The notes: generated by a model from the sequence alone, not told the origin. Positions 48,101-60,876 are shown, counted from the first letter of the stretch. The stretch is DNA of 64,000 nt from Coniella vitis (GCA_011317545.1 WUJK01000012.1:819001-883000); one strand, 5' to 3'. Program-made: numbers and translations.

Positions 48101-50937
48101 TTCTCTGTCTCTGGTTTTCTTCTCTACGACGGTGGTGCTCTCGTCTCCTTTCCTGTGGAGTTTCTGTTCGTTTCCCACCCGGCCCGTCCTGAGACAAGCC
48201 ACGAGATGAATCACAAGCTACAGAGGAACACTCTCTTTTCGATAAGAGTACAGGGCAAAGTATTAACGCGTCTGGGTGCTTGTACTTTTGTAGCCATGGG
48301 ATGGATCTCTTTCACTTTCCCGCGGTCGTGGCCCGAAAGGCAGGAATGCTCGCCACGAGTTTCCCCTGGTGCGTGCGTGCGTGCGTGTATACTTACTATG
48401 CTGCTGATTGTATGCATGGCCACACGGCTGTGCGTTTGTAATGATTAAAAAAAAAAAAAAGAATGTCGACGGCCGTGTCACGCTGGATGCGCGCGGCAGG
48501 GTCATGTAAAAGTATCGTTGCTGGCACTGATGCCGCGGCCTTTCAAAAACATGGTATGAGTGTTCAACAAACTTCCTCCAAAGCAGTGGCTTCTTGAATC
48601 CCCCCCCCCCCTCCCTCTGGAAAGGCGGAGGGGGCAAAGGTCGTACTACCGATAATCTGTCATTCCCCCTTCTGACCGTCATCTCGCGTACACCACGGGA
48701 GTCAGGACACTAACGTTTACGGCTGGCTGCATCCCAGAAAGCTTGCCCGGGGGGCGGGGGGGGGGGAAGTTGTTTGGGAAAAGCAACAGTATCTCTGTGT
48801 TTTGTTCGAGAGAAAGCGCGAAAATGAAGGATGAACAGAGCACAAAGTACCATGCACGTACTATCTAAGGAGGCCCGCTCCAGCACAGTCACTGTCGGTT
48901 CGACCTGTTCTTCCTCTACGCTCTGTACTCGCCAAGTATCTTACACAGTGTGCTTCTTTTTCCTTCTGCAACAACACACACACGTCTCGTATGCATGGAT
49001 GGCCCGAATGTCTCGGAACACACAGAAGACAAGAGGGGGGCGGGGTGAGAAGCAGAAGAACAGGAAGAAGAAGAGGAAGAAGAAGAAACAACGGTACCAG
49101 CAGACACATTGCGTCCCATGCACGAGCTGGATGTGCCAGGATACCTGCAGTCCATACCCAGGTGACGATTCCGTGTAAGCGCTGTGATGGTTTGGCTTGC
49201 TTGGAGGGAGCAGAGATCGCGAAAAATGGTGGAGAGGGAGAGGGAAGACCGCGGAAAGCAGATGCTCACTTCTCAGTTCCCGAGATTTCTGTATGTCTGA
49301 TGGGATATTGCCCCATGCGGAAGAGAATGCAGACCGGTCAAGGCAGAGCTGAGACACATAAAGGTGGGATATTGGCAGAGGGGCTGGCGTTCTATAATAT
49401 ATCATCTCTCATGTACACAGTACCCCGTCGGAATTTGGAATATCGCCGGTACTCTGCACGCTCTTTTCCACAGAGTGACTGCTTGTCTTCGCACTTGGAG
49501 CATGGACCTTCATAACTGTGCATGTACAGCAAAAGGAAGGTCAGAACTCAATTGACGGTGACCCTGTGGGTGTGAGGGGTCTGGAATGGACCTTTTGGAT
49601 ACCGCTCACTCACTCCTCGTGGAGACATATTCTCACCAGAACAAGTCTGAGTGAGGTACGGAAAAGCTTGAATCTTGCTACAGGTATAAGCCGTTTATCC
49701 AGCTCTGTAGATGTGTAGTTTGAGAAGCGAAATCACATGACCCAGCAGCAACCTCTACCTGTTATCGAGATATTTATCTCAAGACACAAGAGGAGATGGC
49801 GATCATCTCGTTATGCAATATCCCTAACGCAGTATTCCTTGAATTCTATCTTGGTCATGGTAAGGGCGTGAAAGCGGTGTTTTCAAGATGCGTCTGGCTT
49901 AGCTGCTGCCTGAAGCAATACATTTCAACGGCCAATGCGTCTATCCATCTATATGCCCTGAGTTGTAGGCCCCGGTTGGCGACACTTTGGACGGTGAACA
50001 TCAGGTCTGTCGCATTTCGATGCAAGGCTCATGTCGCAATTTCAACAATTCTGGTAGAGTTAGTCCCAAATCAGAACCTCAAAATGCAAATTATCATGTG
50101 TAGTGGATGAGAGTACGTTGCAGGATCGTCGAATATATTGCGCTCTTATGGTCTCATCATTCCATACTGCTATAGTTGAACAGACACAGCCAAGTTCAAC
50201 TGGTCCCGATCTATTATCTGCCCGAGGCTCGGCGGCCACATATTGACACTGCTCACTCTGCATTTGTCACAATATAAATTGTAGATGTCTTGTAGTCACA
50301 AGAGCTAATTCAGTGATAACGCGATATGCTATAGGCTGGTACCAAGCCTCGGCGGACTGTCCTTTTCCACCCCGCCACAATGTTCGTGAACATTCTAGCA
50401 AAATCTGAGAACACTCTTAATCTTTTCTCTCTTCTCTTTTTCTTTTTCCGAAAAGAAAAAGGAAAGAATTAGTCGAAAAATCAAGGCTTGGTGGAAATAT
50501 GCAGAAAGACTCGGTTTACCACGAAATGATCGCATGTATAATTGGTCACGGTCACTTGGAAGTCTGGCACAATTCGAGTATCTGTATGATCCAAGCAATC
50601 TTTTAAAAAAGGATCACAGCTCACAATAATTGCCATCTCCTATTCAGCTGTCTTGATATATCAGGAATGAATATGGTTAAGCATTAGGCTATAGTGGGAT
50701 ACAGTGGGATTTTTGATAATCATCATTTTTCCAAGCATTGCAGTTTGGCTACTTGTGGTTTGAATGATGGAGACATGAAGCACAAAAGTAAGTCAATATA
50801 CTAATGTATCGTCAAACTGACTTGGTCAACTTCATATCTATTCACATATATAAACAAGCATACAACTCTACAATTTGTCAGGACAAAAATCCGTATCCGA
50901 TCACCTGCATCATGCAACACTATGCTGAGGAGCAAGT
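45110..50937. other. Spacer downstream of the DUF2841 gene
   Basis: No supported gene. T-rich runs at 45370-45440 are likely 3' UTR. An (AT)n tract lies at 47254-47272, homopolymer G/C runs occur near 46887, 47690, 47752, 48078 and 48601, and an inverted repeat GGTTGAAA/TTTCAACC spans 46120-46150. The DNA becomes AT-richer from about 49.6 kb. Confidence 0.5.
47254..47272. repeat. (AT)n microsatellite
   Basis: Nearly pure TA dinucleotide run in spacer DNA. Confidence 0.85.
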
Positions 50938-51578
50938 CTAGGACCACCCCAAATCCTTTTCTGTATTCAAGTAGGTTTCAAGCAAATGTTCGCAATCTTG
51001 TATTTGGGTAGATTTCTCGCCAGGATATACTTGACGCCAACACTTGACGAAAGAGTTGCTGAAGAACTCTATGCTTGCTTCTAATTTATGTGTGTTGTCG
51101 AGATGATAAGAACAACACTGAATAATAAGGTGTTCAAGCTGTACAAGCCCTAGGCTAATACAGTCACGAATAGAAGTGATTTGATAGGGGCTAATGACTT
51201 TTGACAGTAAGAGACGGAGAGTCTCTTTCACTGGATACTGGGCATGGTAGCCCGTGAACTTGACTTATCGACCTCAATTTTTATACTTAGGGACACTAGT
51301 ATTGGATAAAAGTCTGGCTAGCAGAGCTTCGCAATTTTTGAGAGCATTTAAATCCCATTACGATGGGAGTCAAACTCTGTGACTGGAAACTGGAGGACAA
51401 CAGTACAATCTGGCAACGGAAACCGGAAAATACCCATGATGCTGGCCTCTCGAGACCACTCCGCGTTGAAATCTGTGGTGTTTCCTTTTTCTGAAACGCA
51501 GGGAAAGTGAATATCATACGGCAATGCAAGCAGTTTTCTCTCACCGACAAGGTGCCAGTTGGTCGGCTCGTAAGTTCT
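50938..51578 (-). pseudogene. Decayed gene remnant, family not recognised
   Basis: Two coding-like segments lie on the minus strand. The upstream one (51578-51348) contains TYEPTNWHLVGERKLLALPY and NAEWSREASIMGIFRFPLPD and ends at UAA. After a frame change the second runs to 50938; it contains ALKNCEALLARLLSNTS, then UGA and UAA within four codons, then YPVKETLRLLLSKVISPYQI, an amphipathic helical stretch, and ends in KDLGWS. Composition is that of a folded protein, unlike the low-complexity frames nearby, but there is no initiating ATG and I find no intron that removes both the frame change and the stops. A gene with unusual splicing is an alternative. I do not recognise the family. Confidence 0.35.
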
Positions 51579-53339
51579 TCAACCTCTTGTTGCGGAATTG
51601 CAAGGCACGTCGAGGTAGGTTATGGTACGATTGCAGAGGAGTAAACAGTAGAAGAGAGGAAGTGGATAAAAAGAGTCCCCTTCCCCCCCCAGCCCAACCC
51701 ACCCCGAAAAAAAGAAATCCGAGATGCTGTAAAGGAAAAAGTGAGGCTTCTGCTGAAGGACAGGTTGGAGAAGTATCCGGTCAGACAAACGCATATCTAC
51801 CTCTAAAGGCGATCAAACAGATATCCTCCACCAATCGCAGTATACGATCATTGTCATTTTCCCTTCAAAGTGGAAACAAGAGAGATCATCACCGGATTTC
51901 ACGATCTATCTCTGTCGCGTATCGCCAAACCTGGAAATTTGAAAGTACTCTTAATTCACGACTGCGACCTCTCTTCCATCTGGAGCAACAGACACCCTAC
52001 AGTGAATTTACGTTGGTACTATCACCGTCAGACTGTCCGCATCGTGCTCCTTCTATCCATTTCGAAAGATTACCGATGGCGTCCTCGCGGCGAGCCACTG
52101 GCTAGTCTATCACAACCAAGCTCCTTGTTTCTTTCCACCAAGGCGGAGACACATTGAAGAATTTTGCACTTCACTAGGACGCAATTTCACGCCGGATCAA
52201 AGGAATACTTTTCTATTCCATCTGCCTGGATACGTCCTCGCTAACGGATACGATTCTGGTGCCACGTATATATCTGATGGCAAAATACCACTTACGTTGT
52301 TATCACCGTTGTAGTCTCGTGGTTCAGCCACATCCTTGATCGGATGTGGACGAAAATCTGCATGGACAGCATACCGTGTTGACAATGTTATACATTTCAT
52401 TTGGTGTTGAGCGTGCTATGGCACACAAAACTGTAGAATGTCGCAAATTGAAGGCACCTTGCGAATCCACCATTTCATTGATGGTCCTTGCTACAACTTA
52501 TAATCAGACGGAAAAGGGATATCTCAGCTATTGAGGTATATAGACGTCAAGGACATATTCACCGGAGCACACCCACATCCACTGGTGAAGCAATGAGCAG
52601 TAGCCATAGATCGAGCTATCCATAGCCTTGACACCATGACATACTATTCAAGGATGAAGTTGATATACAACAGATTATTTAGTCATCCCATGGCTTTTAT
52701 ATAGCTGAGATGAATATAGAGCGATGATTTGCCTGGGCCAAGGAGTCATAAACGGTCCAAGGCCTAATCTTGCCCTTTATTGCGCGGAATAGAGTATTAT
52801 ATCCAGTCCCTGGCACTAGTCTCTTCATTGTCCCCTTTATTATCCACCCAATTGGCATGTTTGATATTCAAAACTCCTGCCACTCGTGACTCGAGTTCTT
52901 AAGGCTGACCAAGAAGCGCCAGGGAAAAGTGTGCTACAGCACGGTCACGGCTCTGCGAACCTGGTCGCAGCAGACTGACTAAGCGTTTCGATAGTGACAC
53001 CTCGAGTGCCCAAAACAGGACGTCTTGGATGGTCGTATAAGTCCGTGACGTGCTTCGCTTCATGCGAAATATTTGTTCTCCTCCCTATCGTAAATTGCTC
53101 TTGCAAGCCGTACATGCTTTCGCATGCACTGGCTTTGAGCGAGATGTCGACCAACTCTGGAGAGACGGCGGTCGCACGAGGAGCCAACCAGATTGTGAAA
53201 CCTTCTCAAGGCAGGTCATCGAATAGACTGGCCTGAAAGTAATCCAGAGCCTTGGGCGCAGTCCCTGATTATGAGCAGCTCTCATGAGCAGAGAGGCGGC
53301 CTGAAAGCGTATCGACCAAGAGTGTGTCGAAGGCACTGT
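51579..53339. other. AT-richer spacer with a coding-like fragment
   Basis: Between 52006 and 52311 (plus) a 101-codon stretch without an ATG start contains EEFCTSLGRNFTPDQRNTF and LPGYVLANGYDSGATYISDG before UAG. The opposite strand over 52400-52197 is also open and offers GTAAGT at the codon after a GDNN motif, so strand and reading are uncertain. Nothing else here can be supported. Confidence 0.3.
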
Positions 53340-54336
53340 TCAGTCTGAGGCATCGTCGTCGTCATCGTCGTCATTGGTACGCTTCCGCTTCTTGGAAGAT
53401 TGAACCGGCTTGGACATTTCGTCTCTCCTCACAAAGACATAGCTTCTTGCTGGACGCTCCTCGCCTTTCCAACCGCCACCAATCTCACCCTGTTTGTTCC
53501 GCACGACACCTAGCGTCCGAGCATGATGGTAGCCGGGATACGCAGATGCTTGGAAGCGGAAGCTTCGTTCGACTTGCAGACCCGAATGACGCCCAAGATC
53601 GCGGATATTCCAGAGGGTGTACGGTTCGCTCTCAAACAGGGTGACGATAATGGTACCGCCCGGAGCAAGCGAAAGCAGTGCGCGCTTGAAGAACTCGACG
53701 AGAAGCTCCTGGTTGTAGCGCACCTGGCGATTGACGTCTGTGGACTTGCCTCCTATGTGGGGAAAATTGAAGACTTTACAGAAAGAGAAGAGGGGATAAA
53801 AATCGGTTAGCAAAAAAGTGTTGGGTGACGAAAGGAGCTCGAAACACTCCCAATTCATATGGATAGACCGTACTGATTCTGTCAAAGGACCCCACCGAGT
53901 CCTTACCGGTTTTCTTGGCCCAAGGACCCATCTTCTTTGCATCGACACCGCAGATGACCTTGCTGCCCTCGCCTTCAATGACGTCGACATTGTCCTTGAC
54001 ATGCGGGTATTTTTCGGCGAGCTCATCTAGATTTGCCTCGAGCACCGTGGCCGTGACGTTCTCGCAGTAATGGTGCTCGACTAGAGCGCGAGAAAAGCTG
54101 AGGTCGCCCTCGCCGACTAAAAGAATGGCGTCCTCTGGCGAGAAGGGGATGGTGGGATCCAAGGCGCGTGGAGGTGCATTCTGAGCGTTGTTGTTGTTTT
54201 TGTTTGTAGAGACGGTGACCTTTTTATTCTCTGGCTTGCCGGGCTTGTTTGGTGTTGATCTGGAGGACTGGGTTGGATGACGAGGACCCGGCTTGGGTTT
54301 CTGCTTTTGATGCTGCAGTCTGCGCTTCTTAGCCAT
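53340..54336 (-). CDS. BMT5: 25S rRNA (uridine-N3) methyltransferase, BMT5-like (DUF2431)
   Basis: Nucleolar SAM-dependent enzyme; yeast Bmt5 makes m3U2634 in 25S rRNA. Two exons, 54336-53874 and 53773-53340, with a 100-nt intron (GTACGG...AAAG), give 298 aa. I chose this donor because it preserves SFDRI and yields FDRIIFNFPHIGGKS, the conserved family core; an earlier GTAAGG donor would delete it. A basic Lys/Arg/Gln-rich tail (1-60) suits nucleolar targeting. The SAM-binding loop is LLVGEGDLSFSRAL at 72-85, followed by TATVLEANLDEL. After the core come DVNRQVRYNQELLVEFFKRA and GGTIIVTLFE, and a C-terminal KKRKRTNDDDDDDD stretch. The encoded order matches DUF2431 throughout. Confidence 0.9.
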
Positions 54337-56561
54337 TTCGAGAGCAGGGGAGACAGATGCGGCAAAAACTTGAAAAGACCTCAGCCGGAAAGGGTGATGC
54401 CGTCACGGGGTGGTTTGGTAATCAGCTGCCAGGCGATTTAATGAATGGGTCTATCGCTGCCGGCCTAGTGTACCAACGCTGTGAGTTCAAAAGCGTCCAT
54501 CTAGAGCTCTCATCAGACCTTGCAACTGCAGTCGCTTTTCACGCTTGCTGGTGCCTTTTTTCGCCGGCTCGGCCACTGTGCTGCTGCGTCCTCTCAATAT
54601 GGAAGGCGGGTTTTCAGGGTCTCTGGACCAGGGTTTGCAGGGATGCCAAAAGTGAAGTCGGCAGTTCAGCACACGCACCAGGGGGTCGACCTAGCGTCCC
54701 AAGGCCCTTCTTTTTTCTTGGATTGAACCAGTCAGAGGCGGCGCAATGTGCCACATCCCTGCTGTGGCTGGAGTGGCCGAGTGGCCGAGTGGCAGTCTAC
54801 AGAGTGGCATTTCACCAGCCTTATTTACCCAGGTACGCTCAAGATGGGCAGAGCGTGTCGTGACGGGCTCACAGTAGAGCAACCTCGGGGATTTGCAACT
54901 TGCTGTCCGTGGCAATTCTTGGTGGGCAATACAGACGGCAGGCTACTTGCTCAGACTCTTTACTGGAGTGGCCACATGAACTCCCACTCTGCTCGTGCTT
55001 TGATGAGGCTATTTGAGGCGGGCGCCCGAGCAGTGGGGCCTGCGGTTCAGGAGGGTTGTAATTATTACTGTACATAATACAATAGAAACAGCAGTATACT
55101 GTCATGCTGTCAGACTCGCCACGGTAAAGGCGCACACTGGTTGAAAGATCTGTCCGCACTACAACGAGAAAAGACAATGCTATTGAGGCTCGATCAACGA
55201 CGATTGTCCAGAGCGTAGGCTCCAAAGCGATGGAGTGAGATGAAACGCGGGTCGAGTTCTACACATTCAGCCAGCCAGGCAAAACTCTTTGCAAAGAACG
55301 GACTTGGTTAAGTAGATTACATTTTGCCGTTGCTGGACTCAGTGACTGGCCCGCCATCAAGTTTCTTGCTCCCTTACGCACTTCTCCGTCGCCAAATGTT
55401 GGTCATAGGTTCTCCCACAGAGTCCAGTCTTTACACATTGACAGCATTCGTGCCACGCTTAACATAGTAGCAATGCAATGGACAAAGCGCAAGGCACTGT
55501 TTGAGAGGACTCGTCCTCAGTGTAGGTAAGCAGGCAATATACCGCAATAAGGAGGTCAACAGCAAGGGAGCAGTGCTCTGTCCATGCCTGGTAGGTACCT
55601 AGATAGTAGTAGCCAAGGGGCGGTGGTGGTGGGGATGGGGCATCGACACGAGGGAAGTACCTCCGACGCCCAATTCATGTAGTCGGAGTACACGTCCCCA
55701 GATGCAGTAGAAAATTCCGTTCCGTGACGGCTGCTGGGCCCCAGAGCTGCTGAACGTACCCCCTGGGCGTGCGACCGATCCTGAATCCAGCGGCCCCTTT
55801 GGCACCAATACCGACCTCGAGCACAACGGCACCAGTTCTTCAGCACAGGAATCGCTTCGCGAAAGGGCCACCACTTGACTGCCAGACGTGCATCTTGATC
55901 TCTTGCAGACAGCGGTATTACTTGTTTCGATTGCTCGTTTTTTCTACATCATTTTTTTGCCCGCTTGTTGCAGTGCTTGCAAAGCCTGGCGCGCTGCTGA
56001 GCACGGCTCGAGGGCTGATGTCCCAACTTGCCGCCTGCAGCGCATTTCACTCGCAGGCCTGGCCTGGCCCAGTTCACACACCTGAGTCCGAGTCGACTTG
56101 ACAGCCAACCCGCACTCAACTCAGCATTCACTCATCACAGCACATCCTCTCAGCCCTCACCCGCCTCTGCTCCCTCCCACCAGGCAAAGTGTCTTTCTCT
56201 GCTGTCGCCAGCTTCTTTCTGCAATATTGTGGCCGTTACTGCTCGCCCGCCAGTCCGCTGCCACGCCGTCCTGCTGCTCGGGACAGGCCGGCTTTTTTTG
56301 CTACTTGGGCTGCATCCCTCCACGCCTCAACTCGACTAAACTCTCTTTCTTCTTCTCTGTGACCGCACTCGACAATTTCCTGCTTGCTCAGGTCCTCTTG
56401 AGCACCTCCCTCTCCTTGGTCTTTGCACCTCTGATTGTTGTCTTCTGCATCGTCTTTTTTCCCCTATCCTTTTTCCGCGGCGTCCTCCCGCCTTGCCAGC
56501 CTTTTTCTCTTTTTCCTCCCGACACCCGCACACCCTCACATATTTGAATGGCCGCTCCACC
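54337..56561. promoter_or_regulatory. Divergent spacer BMT5/Q-P-rich gene
   Basis: 2.2 kb between divergent start codons with no supported gene. From about 56100 to 56560 the plus strand is strongly C/T-rich, a typical leader for the large gene that follows. A direct GTGGCCGAGTGGCCGAGTGG repeat at about 54771-54792 resembles a tRNA A-box but no tRNA can be folded from it. Confidence 0.45.
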
Positions 56562-59500
56562 ATGAGTGACGCTGCTATCCAACGACCCAGCCCGACCAAG
56601 CGCGGTCGCGGCCGTGGCCGAGGCGGCGGTGCCAGAGGTGGCGCCTCTGCTCGTGCCAGAGGAAAAGCTGCTGCTGGCCGTCGAGGCCGAGCCAAGGTCT
56701 ACGAGACATCTCGTGCCCAGGCCGCCCACGAGCGCCAACGCGATCTCAAGAACGCATATGCCACGCTGGCTGCTGCTATGAAGCCGGCCCTGGAGGAACT
56801 GGCAGACCGCAATCTTGACCGCCTCAAGTCCGACTTCAACGCCCACCAAGAGGTCGATGAGTACATTCAAATCACCAATTTCCTCGACGAGCGTATTGCA
56901 GATCGCCGCAGCGTAATCGCTGCCAAGCTCGACCTCAGCATCGGCTGCCAAAAGCACCAACTGGCTGCCCAGTCATACTACCTAGACAGGTCCTATACGG
57001 TATGTTTTGATGATTGCTTCTTCGCGCCTGCGTGGAAATTTGCCCGTTCATCTGGGCTGAGATTGTGCTGACTCTGGCATGCTGCCAGACCCGTTGTGCC
57101 GACAAGGTAGAGGATTATTACGACGTCCTCTTGAGACGGCTTGACATCCTCCAGCAGCTCTACACCAATGGAGAGCCAATCGACGTAAGTGCTTCTACCC
57201 TCTCCAATGTCCGTTGTAATCCTCTCTTTTCCTTGTGTTGGTGGCTCACGGCCATGTCCCTTTTCTTTTTTCACTCTAGAAACAAGACGACTCGTGGACC
57301 TTCAAGTCAATTACCACCGCAGAGGCTGCCGAGCAAGGCATTTACTGCAAGATTCATAATGGCGTCGAGGTACCCTACCCACACCTCCATCCGGAGCTGG
57401 CCCAAGAGGCAAGCAAGACCAAGTCTCTTCGCACTCCCAGCAAGCGCAAACCCCTCAGCCTGCTCGAAGATTCTACACCCAGGCGCCCAGTAAGTGCTTT
57501 GGATGACAAACCACCCGCCGCTATTCCCCGTCACATTGGAGGTCTCCTCTCTGCCGTTGCTCCCGACGAGCCCGTCAGCCAACCTCCTTCTCCCTCACCC
57601 ATCGACGACAATGGCGACGTACCTTCTCCACAAGCCAATGAGCCTGCAGCACCAGGCCGCGGTAGAAAGCGGAAAGCGCCGTCAGCGGAGCCCGACGAGT
57701 CTGAAGCCGAGGAGGACGAGACCATGCCTCCATTACCCAACGGCGCCGCGGAGCCAGACGAGCATGGCGTTCGCCTCATCAACAAGAGAGCTCGTGTCAA
57801 CGACATGCCCAACAACCGTATCATGGTTCCCCCGTTATTTGACTTTGATGATCATGAGATCGGCTTCCGGGATTCAACAAATGACAAGAGCCGTGGCGCA
57901 ACCAAGGCAAAGCGCAGAAAGTTCCTGAACCAGCCCAATTCTGGTGCCATGTTCTTTGACCGCAATCTCTGTAGTTACGATGCCACTCAATACACCGACG
58001 GCGAATTGGACCAAGCCCGCGTCCAGGAGCACAGCCTGCATCCCAAGTATGGCCTCTTCTTGGCCACCTCTATCAACGAGTCGGCGCCAGCAAAAACGTA
58101 CGAGTCGGGCTGGAAGCCTACCGTGTTCGTGTCTGACGATGGCAAGGTGCTGCACACCTCACGCTCCATTGCTGCGGCCAAAGCAGAGGGAGCGTTCATC
58201 AAATTCACCATGCAAGACTTGATGCGAAAGCACATGGACGAGGAGGAGATTACCGAGGGCGACCTGCTGGACTCGGAAACCCAGCAGCTCATTACCCAGC
58301 GTGATGCTAAGAGACGCGAATTTGAGCAGCAAGAGGATCGGGCCCAGGACGAGCACCAGCAGCAGCTGGCAAATTACAATCTGTCTCTACTTCTCGATGC
58401 CGCAACAGCCGCCGCCACACCCGTCAAGCAAGAAATGCAAGTCCACACCGAATCACCTGCCTTATTGCGACCAGCAAACATGTCGAGGCCGTACGACGCT
58501 ATCCGAGATGTCTTTGGTGGCGGTTCTGATATGCAGCCCGCAGCCTCGGGAGCCGCCGCTCCCACCGACAACAGCGCAGCTATGAACTTGCTTTTGTTGG
58601 CAGATGTCGCGTTCCAGAACGAGCAAGGATTCGAAGCGCCGCCTGGGCAGCCTCCTGTTGCCAAGGAGGCCTTGCGTATTCCCATACAGATGCCAGAGCC
58701 AGTCCGTCCTAAGCAGTTGCGGGATCCTTCTGACCTTGAACAACCCGAAATGCCCATTGTCGACTACCCGGACCCCGACAACGAATTTGTCCCCAGGCAA
58801 CTAGCCTTTCCTAATAACTTTGTCGGTCGACCACATGACTTCACAGTACCATCAGCCCATGCATATCAGGACAGGACGGTCCCACCCAGTCCCCTGGCGC
58901 ACCCTGAGAGCTTTGGATTCCGAGAGGCTGCCGCGGCTTACGACCAACAACAGCAACAGCAACAGCGAGAGCAGCCGCCGAGGCAAGTAATGCAGCCGCC
59001 GCAGCCATATATTGGCCAGAAAGGTCATCCCCCACCGCAGGGAGTGCCCGATCATTATGGATATGGTGAACCTGAGGTCGTCCAAGAGCATCAGCCGCGG
59101 TTGAGACGTCACTCCCAAATGTCGCAGCGGTCTGAGGATCAGTATAATCCTCCACGACCTAACACAGAAGACGTTGCCTTGCTTGACCCAATGCTGTTCG
59201 AGGGCGGACAGCGGCCTGCACCGTCGCAGCTCCAAGCACCGCAACCGGAACAAGCCAAAACCCAGATGTCGCAGCAGCAGAGTGGTGTTCTTCAGCAACC
59301 GCAGAACAGCTTCTTTCAGACTGCACTAAATTCTCCAAGCACTCCCACACTACCAGACCAGTTACGGGCGCCCGAATATCCTGAGCCTTCTCAAGTGCAC
59401 CAACAACCTGGTCCGCCTTTGGCCATGGTTCCTCATGGTTTCCCTGCTCACGATGGGTCTCCTGGACGTACGCCGTTCAGCAACCCCAACGGCACAGAAA

Positions 59501-60225
59501 CCCAGCCCCTCCCACCCCTCCGCCCGCTTCATCGTGGCTCAGGCCCTGGGATGCCAGGCCCTCAAATGCCACAGCATATGATGATGCCGCCCAATGAGGC
59601 CGGGGACCCATACGCGGCACCCCAACCACCGCCGCCTCCAGGCTCAGTCTATCCAGAACAGGCATATCCCATGGATGGCTTCGGACCAGACCAACCCCTC
59701 ATGTCGACGGAGCAAGTTCCCCGAGCCGGCTATATGATTCAGCCGCCCATGCATCCTTCTCAGCAACCATCCTACAGCGCATACCCGCCCCAGCAAGTTT
59801 ACCCTCCCCCGGGGCAGGTGATAGCTCAAGCACCGCCGCAGACCGACTACGCGCCCTCTGGTCCCCCTGTCCAAGTGCTTCAGAGCCCTCCGCGGTACGG
59901 AAGCAGTGGCCCAGGTGTTTCACCACCCCCATCTAGGCGCAGCAATAGTATATCGTCCAGCAGCAGGAATAATAAACAGTATCGGGAAATCAAGCCTGCG
60001 CCACGTCAGGCTGAGGCATGGGATAACGGCAGTTCGGAGTTGCGCACCTTCATGTACAACCCTGTCGAAGGGATACGTGATTACCCAGCCACAGCGCCGC
60101 CACCGTCGCATGGGCCTACGCAGATTCGCGGGTGGACGCACTCTACAGGGACCAGGAAGCAACGTGCCAAGAATTCAACTGATTCACAGATTGATCCTTC
60201 CTTGGGGCGAGAGGAGAAGAAGTAG
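56562..60225 (+). CDS. Large Q/P-rich nuclear protein, function unknown
   Basis: Three exons, 56562-56999, 57089-57184 and 57280-60225, join in phase to 1159 aa; introns are 89 and 95 nt (GTATGT...CAG, GTAAGT...TAG). The N-terminus is an RG-rich basic patch (GRGRGRGG, ARARGKAAAGRRGR) resembling AT-hooks. A helical region at about 50-185 follows (MKPALEELADRNLDRLKSD; TRCADKVEDYYDVLLRRLDI), then WTFKSITTAEAAEQGIYCKI. A second ordered block lies near 340-430 (GAMFFDRNLCSYDATQYTDG, YESGWKPTVFVSDDGKVLHT). The rest is Pro/Gln-rich with a CAG-type run near 58947. The architecture suggests a chromatin or transcription cofactor, but I do not recognise the family. A strong in-frame GTAAGT donor lies at 57490, and the frame continues past UAG as coding-like sequence (separate entries). 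Confidence 0.8.
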
Positions 60226-60876
60226 GGTTCTTCTCCCCGCATCAAAAAGGCAACGGGTCAAAAAGTCATAGTATCTGGTGAGCGAAAGGCTCGCCGAGAT
60301 CGAGGTATGTTGGAGGAAGCAATCAGAAAAGATTTGGCTCATGATGTGTCTATTGTGGATTCATCGATGAAAGACACACTCAAAGACGATGTACACGAGG
60401 ATGTGGGTGCTCCTATGGAGACTGGAGAGTCCGTGATAGCATCGTCAGTGCCGGCTCCGCCCCTACCCGACCAAACTTCAACGTCAGACACACTTGAGTC
60501 AACCATGGGAAGCGAATTGACTGCTTTGGAAGATACTCCAAGCATCGATATGGAAGCACCTGATCATAGCTCTGATACATCACGAAAGCCATTTGGATTT
60601 GACCGTGCTCATCAAACCCCAGAAACACCAGGTTCTTCCTCTGTCAGCTCTACATGCTCACCAGGGCGGGGAGAGGTGGCCGAAGCACGACGACCACCTC
60701 GTACAAATGATAGGGTTGTGCAACTGCGAGGTGCCGCTGGCAAAAGGAAGATGAGGACCGAGTACAAACCTTCTAGAAGAAGCGCATATAACCTTAGAAG
60801 TGGCCGTCGCGTTGTCCCAGGGGCGGACGGGCGAGATGAGAAAGAGGGAATCCATGATGAAGGGCACATTGATTAG
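60226..60876 (+). other. In-frame 216-codon extension after UAG
   Basis: Directly after the UAG at 60223-60225, the frame of the Q/P-rich protein stays open for 216 codons to a second UAG at 60874-60876. It reads like the end of a nuclear protein: SSPRIKKATGQKVIVSGERK, a Ser/Thr/Glu-rich middle (PETPGSSSVSSTCSPGRGE) and a basic close (GKRKMRTEYKPSRRSAYNLR). An ATG at 60307 would allow a separate 189-aa ORF, but the codons before it are also coding-like and no promoter space exists. It could be a readthrough or mRNA-edited C-terminus, the result of an unseen in-phase intron, or a recent nonsense change. Confidence 0.5.

Noticed and set aside
54771..54800. GAGTGGCCGAGTGG repeat resembling a Ser/Leu tRNA start
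   Set aside because: No anticodon arm or T-arm follows; it is a short direct repeat.
60307..60876. Separate 189-aa gene starting at the ATG at 60307
   Set aside because: The 27 codons between the UAG and this ATG are in the same frame and equally coding-like, so an extension of the upstream gene explains the data better.
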